The notes beneath the pieces were generated by a model. The model worked only from the letters and a program-made list of their open reading frames with translations, had not been told where the DNA came from and searched no databases. DNA of 64,000 bases from contig OU612072.1 of assembly GCA_914767715.1 (NCBI GenBank), positions 60,001 to 124,000 of the forward strand, read 5' to 3'. This DNA comes from Membranipora membranacea. Taxonomy: Eukaryota; Bryozoa; Gymnolaemata; Cheilostomatida; Membraniporidae. Both the position numbers and the translations under genes were made by a program. Position 1 is the first letter of the stretch; each line of letters begins with the position of its first letter. Positions 43,201 to 55,200 of this stretch are shown one piece after another.

Positions 43201-46200
43201 ACTGTTTATATTAATACTCACACTTATAGGTGATATTTATATACTAGATAGTATATACATGGTCGGATCACTGTTTATATTAATACTCACACTTATATGA
43301 GATGTTTATATACTAGATAGTATATACATGGACGGATCACTGTTTATATTAATACTCACACTTATATGTGATATTTATATACTAGATAGTATATACATGG
43401 ACAGATCACTGTTTATATTAATGCTCACACTTATATGTGATATTTATATACTAGATAGTATATACATGACCAGATCACTGTTTATATTAATACTCACACT
43501 TATATGTGATATTTATATACTAGATAGTATATACATGGACGGATCACTGTTTATATTAATACTCACACTTATATGTGATGTTTATATACTAGATAGTATA
43601 TACATGGACAGATCACTGTTTACATTAATACTCACACTTATATGTGATGTTTATATACTAGATAGTATATACATGGACGGATCACTGTTTATATTAATAC
43701 TCACACTTATATGTGATATTTATATACTAGATAGTATATACATGGACAGATCACTGTTTATATAAATACTCACACTTATATGTGATATTTATATACTAGA
43801 TAGTATATACTTGGACAGATCACTGTTTATATTATTACTCACACTTATATGTGATATTTATATACTAGATAGTATGTACATGGACAGATCACTGTTTATA
43901 TTAATACTCACACTTATATGTGATGTTTATATACTAGATAGTATATACATGGACGGATCACTGTTTATATTAATACTCACACTTATATGTGATGTTTATA
44001 TACTAGATAGTATATACATGGACGGATCACTGTTTATATTAATACTCACACTTATATGAGATATTTATATACTAGATAGTATATACATGGACGGATCACT
44101 GTTTATATTAATACTCACACTTATATGTGATATTTATATACTAGATAGTATATACATGGACAGATCACTGTTTATATTAATACTCACACTTATATGTGAT
44201 ATTTATATACTAGATAGTATATACTTGGCCGGATCACTGTTTATATTAATACTCACACTTATATGTGATATTTATATACTAGATAGTATATACATGGACG
44301 GATCACTGTTTATATTAATACTCACACTTATATGTGATATTTATATACTAGATAGTATATACTTGGACAGATCACTGTTTATATTAATACTCACACTTAT
44401 ATAAGATATTTATATACTAGATAGTATATACATGGACAGATCACTGTTTATATTAATACTCACACTTATAAGAGATATTTATATACTAGATAGTATATAC
44501 ATGGACAGATCACTGTTTATATTAATACTCACACTTATATGTGATATTTATATACTAGATAGTATATACATGGACGGATCACTGTTTATATTAATACTCA
44601 CACTTATAGGTGATATTTATATACTAGATAGTATATACATGGTCGGATCACTGTTTATATTAATACTCACACTTATATGTGATATTTATATACTAGATAG
44701 TATATACTTGGACAGATCACTGTTTACATTAATACTCACACTTATATGAGATATTTATATACTAGATAGTATATACATGGACGGATCACTGTTTATATTA
44801 ATACTCACACTTATATGTGATATTTATATACTAGATAGTATATACATGGACAGATCACTGTTTATATTAATACTCACACTTATATGTGATATTTATATAC
44901 TAGATAGTATATACTTGGCCGGATCACTGTTTATATTAATACTCACACTTATATGTGATATTTATATACTAGATAGTATATACATGGACGGATCACTGTT
45001 TATATTAATACTCACACTTATATGTGATATTTATATACTAGATAGTATATACTTGGACAGATCACTGTTTATATTAATACTCACACTTATATAAGATATT
45101 TATATACTAGATAGTATATACATGGACAGATCACTGTTTATATTAATACTCACACTTATAAGAGATATTTATATACTAGATAGTATATACATGGACAGAT
45201 CACTGTTTATATTAATACTCACACTTATATGTGATATTTATATACTAGATAGTATATACATGGACAGATCACTGTTTATATTAATACTCACACTTATATG
45301 TGATATTTATATACTAGATAGTATATACATGGACGGATCACTGTTTATATTAATACTCACACTTATATGTGATATTTATATACTAGATAGTATATACATG
45401 GACAGATCACTGTTTATATAAATACTCACACTTATATGTGATATTTATATACTAGATAGTATATACTTGGACAGATCACTGTTTATATTATTACTCACAC
45501 TTATATGTGATATTTATATACTAGATAGTATGTACATGGACAGATCACTGTTTATATTAATACTCACACTTATATGTGATATTTATATACTAGATAGTAT
45601 ATACATGGACGGATCACTGTTTATATTAATACTCACACTTATATGTGATGTTTATATACTAGATAGTATATACATGGACAGATCACTGTTTACATTAATA
45701 CTCACACTTATATGTGATATTTATATACTAGATAGTATATACATGGTCGGATCACTGTTTATATTAATACTCACACTTATAAGAGATATTTATATACTAG
45801 ATAGTATATACATGGACAGATCACTGTTTATATTAATACTCACACTTATAGGTGATATTTATATACTAGATAGTATATACTTCGACAGATCACTGTTTAT
45901 ATTAATACGCACACTTATATCCCAGCGGGCACATTGTATGCGGCAACATGTTTCCAATGTCGCAATTGGATTGTTTCTGTGTTGCATGGTACACGTTTAA
46001 CATTCAATATCTTGTAGATGCATAAATGGTGCATACAAAGCAACACAGTTTTTTCCAATATGGTAACTGCGCAGTAACTACAGCTACTTTACGAGAGAGT
46101 AATTTGCAAAAATATTGGCATCATATGTGATAAAATGCTTTGCCATTTGTTTGCTAACACTCTGTGTGGCTCCAAATTGTGTGCAATTCTATTTTGCACC

Positions 46201-49200
46201 GTTTTATTCCATTTTCTTAAAATCAAATCTAGTCTCTGGACCGAATGGGAATGATGCGTTTATGACCACGTAGAGGCATAAATGGTGCATACAAAGCAAC
46301 ACAGTTTTTTCCAATATGGTAACTGCGCAGTAACTACAGCTACTTTACGAGAGAGTAATTTGCAAAAATATTGGCATCATATGTGATAAAATGCTTTGCC
46401 ATTTGTTTGCTAACACTCTGTGTGGCTCCAAATTGTGTGCAATTCTATTTTGCACTGTTGTATTCCATTTTCTTAAAATCAAATCTAGTCTCTAAACTGC
46501 ATGGGAACGATGCGTTTATGACTGCGTATCTGTTGAATTTGTATACATTACTTGCATTTATCTCCCCTGGTAAGCTGCTAACGTTTGGTAAGCCCTTGTG
46601 ACAACACAACAGTGCAATATAATTAGTTAAATAAACCATTATTCAATAACTTTGAAACATTAATACATGTCAGTATTTTGAAATAGGTTAATATATAGCC
46701 AGGGTTTAAATTACCTGCATTAAGCACCACTTAATGTTCTTTGCGAATAGAATTGAACCAGATTGTATTCATAATAAGTTCAAGAGTTACACTAAGAGTA
46801 ACTAGTAACACTAGTGGAAGTCCAATGGTCTAATGGGCCTACTACTCAACATCCACAGTGGACTGAATCACTATTATGAGTAAAACACCCTCCTAAGTGC
46901 TAATTGATATTAAATCTAATATATCGTAATTAAAATGAAATATATCAAGAGGTATGTTATAATGGTATAAATTTGCTGTCAAGAAAACGCATGGTTACTA
47001 TATATACAAGCCTCTAGTTAGATGTGTAGCAGAGGCAGTTTATATATCGTAACAATGTCTACTAAAATGCACCATTCCAACATATAATAGCGTGACAGAT
47101 TGCCACATTAGGCAGACGTAGTTCAGCCTCTAAGGTAAACATCTTTCCAACATAGTTTAGATACAGTTGTGCCGGCTGGGATGTGATATTTATATACTAG
47201 ATAGTATATACATGGACGGATCACTGTTTATATTAATACTCACACTTATATGTGATGTTTATATACTAGATAGTATATACATGGACGGATCACTGTTTAT
47301 ATTAATACTCACACTTATATGTGATGTTTATATACTAGATAGTATATACATGGACAGATCACTGTTTACATTAATACTCACACTTATATGAGATATTTAT
47401 ATACTAGATAGTATATACATGGACGGATCACTGTTTATATTAATACTCACACTTATATGTGATATTTATATACTAGATAGTATATACATGGACAGATCAC
47501 TGTTTATATTAATACTCACACTTATATGTGATATTTATATACTAGATAGTATATACTTGGCCGGATCACTGTTTATATTAATACTCACACTTATATGTGA
47601 TATTTATATACTAGATAGTATATACATGGACGGATCACTGTTTATATTAATACTCACACTTATATGTGATATTTATATACTAGATAGTACATACATGGAC
47701 GGATCACTGTTTATATTAATACTCACACTTATATGTGATATTTATATACTAGATAGTATATACATGGACGGATCACTGTTTATATTAATACTCACACTTA
47801 TATGTGATATTTATATACTAGATAGTATATACTTGGACAGATCACTGTTTATATTAATACTCACACTTATATGTGATATTTATATACTAGATAGTATATA
47901 CATGGACGGATCACTGTTTATATTAATACTCACACTTATATGTGATATTTATATACTAGATAGTATATACTTGGCCGGATCACTGTTTATATTAATACTC
48001 ACACTTATATAAGATGTTTATATAATAGATAGTATATACATGGACGGATCACTGTTTATATTAATACTCACACTTATAGGTGATATTTATATACTAGATA
48101 GTATATACATGGTCGGATCACTGTTTATATTAATACTCACACTTATATAAGATGTTTATATAATAGATAGTATATACATGGACGGATCACTGTTTATATT
48201 AATACTCACACTTATAGGTGATATTTATATACTAGATAGTATATACATGGTCGGATCACTGTTTATATTAATACTCACACTTATATGTGATATTTATATA
48301 CTAGATAGTATATACATGACCGGAGCACTGTTTATATTAATACTCACACTTGTATGTGATATTTATATACTAGATAGTATATACATGGACGGATCACTGT
48401 TTATATTAATGCTCACACTTATATGTGATATTTATATACTAGATAGTATATACATGGACGGATCACTGTTTATATTAATACTCACACTTATATGTGATAT
48501 TTATATACTAGATAGTATATACTTGGACAGATCACTGTTTATATTAATACTCACACTTATATAAGATGTTTATATAATAGATAGTATATACATGGACGGA
48601 TCACTGTTTATATTAATGCTCACACTTATATAAGATATTTATATACTAGATAGTATATACATGGACAGATCACTGTTTATATTAATACTCACACTTATAT
48701 CAATGAACTAAACCTCCAGGAAGAACAACTCATAGTTAAGCTGGCTGCTGATTGGCTAATTCCGAAAAATTGAAAAATGATGTGCATGCATAAATAATGG
48801 TCACTTGAAATTAGAGAGTGATCAGTAAAAAATGAAATTGCAATCACTAGGAGTAATTGTTTATGATGAAACATGGTTATGATGGATGACAGGACTCATA
48901 CCTTCAACTGCCTGTCCAACATTCCATGATTTAGAGTCAGATGACACATTCCTCAGCATATCTTCCTTGTATATGCTGATTTTAATGAGTTTTTCATCAT
49001 TTTACAATCAAAATGTGAATGTTCAATGTATTTACCTGCAAGGTATATGTCCTTTGCAATATAGCCCATAGCCACATGTTTTTAGATTGATCAATTATGG
49101 GTTCTGCATAGAGATTCCAGGATTTATAGAGTGAAAAATTAACATTTTAATGACTTTTCTCTGCATTATTTTTGAGGTTTAAGCATTGAAAATCTGCAAA

Positions 49201-52200
49201 GGATGGCACCTCAACTGTCAATGAGCATCTTCTCTATAGTTCCATGTCTCAGTTTAGTGAAATAAACCATCAGTTATGAGAATATTTGGTGTCAACACCA
49301 TGGCCATCAAGCCTCATCACTAAGCATATTCACAGAATTGCGGTTATTTTCTAGTGAGTCAGTGTATTCAGTGTAACCCACCCCTAATTGCTACAAAAGA
49401 ACTTGGGCTATCATGGAGTTATGTTTCCAATTTAGTGTGTTTTTGAGAGGACAACTCTGAACCAACTGCACACACCTCAATTGGTCATGTGACTGCAGTT
49501 GTTCTTCCTGGAGGTTTATTTCATTGCTTATATAAGATATATATTTACTGTAGTTGTAGGGGAAGATGACTGTGCGGACACACCTTGTGAGAACTCTGGC
49601 ACTTGTACTGATTCAGATGAGAGTTATTCCTGTATTTGTACAGCTAACTTTACTGGTCTCTCTTGTACTGAAGGTAAGAATATCAGCCGCTCAATTGTCT
49701 TATTCTATATATAAACTCTAATGCTATATAAACTTTACTTCTATAGAAACTCTGATGCTATATATACTCTACTGAAACAGAGCTTACTAGTACTAGTATA
49801 GATTGTGATTATTTTGTTGAAGAGATCTTTTTGGATTATGTTTTATTTTGTTGGTTTAAGTACATTTATAAAGATAAGGTATGATCTTACCAGTTCCCAG
49901 GTTTTAGACTCTCGCACCGGTGTGTGCCTACTAAGTGCACCGGCTGATTTTAATCCCCGCCTTTTACATCATTTTTTTAATCATTTTATAATTTGCTACC
50001 AATTCAGTATCATTTAAATAAAGATGAATGGAAAGATAATCGCAGCCCGTAAGAAATAGATGATGATGAGCTGTTTTTTTTCCAAGAGAATATAAGACAC
50101 AGATAACCAACACCTGATTATTCGCTGCGAGATCATCTCATTTTCATGTCTCTTCTTATCGTACAGATGTGACAGAATGCAGTGAAACTAGTTGTAACAG
50201 GAGTGGCTCCTGCACAGAATTACAAGGTGGAGGAATAGAATGTATGTGTGACTCTGGATATACGGGAGAGTACTGTGACCGTATAATCAATGATTGTGTT
50301 AGTAATCCATGCTCAGGAAACACCACATGTATCCCTAGTGAGGACGGCTTCCTCTGTGACTGTACAAATGTGACGGGAAGGTTTGGAAACTTCTGTCAGA
50401 AAGGTAAATACACCTACAAGTAATAGTAAGAGAATAACAGTAGTTTTAGGATCAGGCATAAGTCATACTCTGTCCAAACTTACTAAATAAGAACATGTGT
50501 ACAGCACTGTAAATATGGCTCAAGTATCCTTGTGACCTAAAAATAATCTGAATCAGGGTTTCCCAACTAGGCTGGTAAAAAGTTTAAAATGTCACATACT
50601 GGTTTGTGTCCGATTCAGTATTGCCTAGAATATTTCACTATTATTTGTAGAACATATTGCTCTAAGTTGAGATGATTATGACATATGTCTCACTATTATT
50701 TGTAGAACACAATGCTCTTAGATTTGATGATGATGATGATGATATGACGTGTCACACTATTATTTGTAGAACATGTTGTTATTAGTTGTGATGATGATAT
50801 GACATGTCACACTATTATTTGTAGAACATATTGCTCTTAGATTTGATGATGATGATATGACATGTCAAACTATTATTTGTAGAACATATTGCTCTTAGTT
50901 TTGATGATGATGATATTACGTGTCACACTATTATTTGTAGAACACAATGCTCTTAGATTTGATGATGATGATGATGATATGACGTGTCACACTATTATTT
51001 GTAGAACATGTTGTTATTAGTTGTGATGATGATATGACATGTCACACTATTATTTGTAGAACATGTTGCTCTTAGGTTTGATGATGATGATATGACATGT
51101 CAAACTATTATTTGTAGAACATGTTGCTCTTAGTTGTGATGATGATATGACATGTCACACTATTATTTGTAGAACATGTTGCTCTTAGTTTTGATGATGA
51201 TGATATTACATGTCACACTATTATTTGTAGAACATGTTGCTCTTAGTTGTGATGATGATATGCCATGTCACACTATTATTTGGAGAACATAATGCTCTTA
51301 GTTTTGATGATGATGATATGACATGTCACACTATTATTTGTAGAACATGTTGTTATTAGTTGTGATGATGATATGACATGTCACACTATTATTTGTAGAA
51401 CATATTGCTCTTAGTTGTGATGATGATATGACATGTCACACTATAACTGGATGTGTAGATGTAGTGGGGGATGTACCCGCTCATAGTTGTAAAATTGGCT
51501 GGAGTGGTAAGTACCATAACCTAGATAAATTAGTGGTAAGTACAACAACCTTCGATGAATTAGTGGTAAGTACCATAACCTTAGATAAACCATTGGGCCA
51601 AGGATATGATGTTTATTGAGCATTGTGTGGAGAAGAAAGCTAGGCAGACTCTTATGTAAGTCTCTGCTCATAAAGGTTCAAGTAATTATCTTATTTATAA
51701 CTAATATATACCTGAAGTGTCAAAAGAGATCTGAGGCAATCATTGTTGGAAATAGGGAATATTATAAGTGCTGTGTTCTCTGCTCTAGTTCTGATATATG
51801 CCATTGTTAGTTAGATAATGTATAAGTGTGAAAGCAATTATAACTTCCTTTCGTCACTACTATATTAAGGTATCTTGCTTGTTTTGATACTCAGTAAACT
51901 TTCTGTTTGACAGGAGCTGTGTGTGATGAGAAGATTGATGTCTGCCAGTCAGCTCCATGTCTAAATAACGGAGCTTGTATTGAGATTGATACGGGTTACC
52001 TCTGTGATTGTTCCTCGGGATTTACTGGAGCGCGATGTGAAGAGGGTGAGCAAATCTTCAGAACATACTTGCTGTTTAGTGAAAACCCAAAGATTGGGCT
52101 GCCCCTAAAGAGGGACGCAAGGTGCCCTAAATCCTCATACTGAGAATGTGATACATTTTAGAAAACTAAAATGTATCCTAGAGGTGAGGCCATAGAAGAC

Positions 52201-55200
52201 CTCCTGAACGCGGGTGTGCAGCGAGCTGCCAAAACTGAACTGGCACTTATAGGCCATTGGCAGTGACGCTTTGATCTTAGCCAATAGACCGAGAAGCAAT
52301 CATAATTTATAGGTAGTGAATATTGGCTATTATAATTCTGATATCTATAATCCGCGCTGATATTGATAGCAGTAAACCCTTGAATTATGTGTACAGCACT
52401 GTTATAGCGTTGCCGGGTTCTTATTTTACTGTTTGTTACAGAGATAGAGCAGTGTGGTCTGACGCTGTGTGGAGAAGTCTCTTATGAGGAGAAATGTATT
52501 AACATAGTCGAAGGAGGCCTCCAGTGTATCTGTGATGTCGGAGAAAGTGGAGACAATTGTACTATAGACGAGTCTGCCTGTCATCCTAACCCCTGTCAGC
52601 ATCACGGTACATGCAGCAGCAGCAGCAGCAGTTATAATACTAGTGGAGGAAGATTTACATGTGAATGTACTTCTGACTGGTCTGGTCAAGTGTGCGCAGA
52701 GAGTAAGATTACTTTATAATTGAGTCAGTTATATTCACTGTGATTATGTTACTATGACAACAACAGCTTTCGGAACTCATGAGAATGAGAGGCTTAATAG
52801 AATAATCCAGTACGAATAGGCAACTGGTTTTTTTATCCACTACCTTTGCTTTGCTGAGAGAAATGGTCGTTGGTTGATTATAGGAGAAACAACCTTACAT
52901 TTGGCTCCATTAAGGAATAAGACACCTTTCATATAACTGCTTATCTCTAGTAGTATGTTATTAAATTTCCGATGAATATATGGTATATGCATCTGAATAA
53001 GGTATTCATTCAGTTCCGTTGAGTTGTTTTATACAAAAACGTGGTTTTAAATTGTTGGTCCCCTTTTTCTGTGAACCGACCTTAGTATGATAATACCTTG
53101 TTACAGATATATGTAGGATATATTTCTGTTTCAGGGTCTTATCAGTGTAGTGCAGCTGATTCTCACTGTATATTTCTGTTTCAGGGTCTTATCAGTGTAG
53201 TGAGGCTGAGTCTCACTGTATAAATGGAGATTGTTATGACCTGTCAGACGAAGGTATGACTTGTATCTGTAGAGAAGGATGGACAGGAACACAATGTACT
53301 GATCTCATCGCTACAGAAGAGTTAATGTCTCTCGCAGTCGAGAAATCTGCTCCAAAAGGAAAATCAGCACTGATGAGAAAAACAGAACATTGTGAGTGTC
53401 CATATGGAATAACTGCTTGTTTTTTCTTGAAAATATTTCATAATATAAAATAACACTTAGGACTTAATCGGGGGTTGAAATAAGTGATGATAGATGCCTC
53501 CAGAAACATCAATAACGCCACTTAACAAGTCAGAGTCTGAAATAGTAATATTTGGGACATACAGAATTCAGTAAGCAGAAGTTTAGTTGACTGGAGGTAG
53601 AGGTTGACTGCTCACTAATGGTCTATAGACTGTTCTGAGACTATTTACTGCTCACTCATGGTCTATAGACTGTTCTGAGACTATTTACTACCCACTAATG
53701 GTCTATAGACTGTTCTGAGACTATTTGCTGTTGTTGAATGGAAATGAAATAGAGCTTACTCTAATAATATAGAATATTTTCAAAATCTGAAGACTCAATT
53801 AATTTGCAGGCAGGGCTATAATGATTTTCATGTTTAGTTTCATACTTGCCAAGTCTCCCGATTTAGGCGTGACCCTCCAGATTTTTACACCCACCTCCCA
53901 CTTTTTGTAAATCTCACTATTTCCTCCAGATTTTAGAGAAAACAGTCCAATCGCAATTTTTTGATAGTTATCCAAGCACATGTTGTTGTTGACTAGTTAC
54001 TGTTAAGGTCTTTGCAAACAAAATTGAAAGGAATTATCAAATAAAACACTCTTAACAAATTTACCTGTTTTGTCAGGATTCAGCCTATTATTGTAAATGA
54101 CCAATAGCATCCTCTCATAACTCACAACACTGACTGTCATTGGTCACAATATAAAGTAGCTAGTCAAGTGCATACATTTAGTTTTCATTTCCTTTCAGAT
54201 CACACATTTTTTAGTATTAATTTTGTACTGTCTACTCTAGTTAAATTTAAGTGAAGGGAAATAGAAACCTAACAATTCCAAAGGTAGGTCCACTACAATT
54301 TAACAAAGCTCGGACCAAAGACTTTGAAACATATTTAATGTTAGTCAAACAGGAATATAGTACCTTATCTGGATTCTCACTGTCTGTGACTGAGCACATT
54401 TTTAGATCTTGATGATGCATGGGCACTTGTAGCCTGTCTTGACAGGCAAGGGCCCCTGGGGCTTACATGCCTCTACTTTGCCAATGGGGTGTTTGATACT
54501 GGACATTGACAATGTAAAGGCATGTATGTAAGAGTCCCAGGGGCCCATGGATTGATTGTAATTGTTTAAAGTGTATTTCACCTCAGTTTGATATTTAAGT
54601 ACTAGTACAAACATGAAATTATTTGGGGTCGAATATACCTTTTTAGCCCTTCCTAGTGGCTGGAAATGCTCTCAGAGCTTCTGCAGACGAGGCTCCGCCC
54701 CGTACCCTGTTGGGGGGCTCTCACCGCCCCCCAAACCCCCAGGTGGGTGACTCGGGTGCTTCGTACCCTCGAAGCACCACGTTGTGGTGCAGTATCGTCG
54801 TAAAATTGAATCTCCCTATTTTGTATTTAGATTACTTGGCAAGTATGTTTAGTTTTGTGTTAAATTTGTGATTGAATTAATTTGAATACCCTTTGCTTAA
54901 CCTAAAGCAATCTGTGTTACATGTAACTCTTGTCAGCCTATACATTACCAAATGCTTCTGAACTATAACATCTTGCTTTGCAGCAGATTTTTACTTTTGC
55001 TCGGCTGAAACATGTGGTGTAAACGGTGAATGTCAAAGTCTCCCTGAAGCTCAGTCCCTGGGCGCTGTCTGTGTATGTAAGGAGGGATACACTGGGGCCA
55101 GCTGTGGTGATCGCATGTTTAACTGCCTTCCAAATCCATGTTTGCATGAAGGTAGCTGCAGCGAAGATAAAATTAATGGTTTCAGATGTGATTGTACAGA

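Noticed and set aside
42224-48564. Series of 80-200-codon hydrophobic open frames as a membrane protein family
   Set aside because: All are windows of the 69-bp satellite bounded by unit variants with stops. No start context or splice logic connects them, and the array is intronic.
52426-52689. Minus-strand 87-codon frame
   Set aside because: Shadow of the two-EGF exon on the plus strand.
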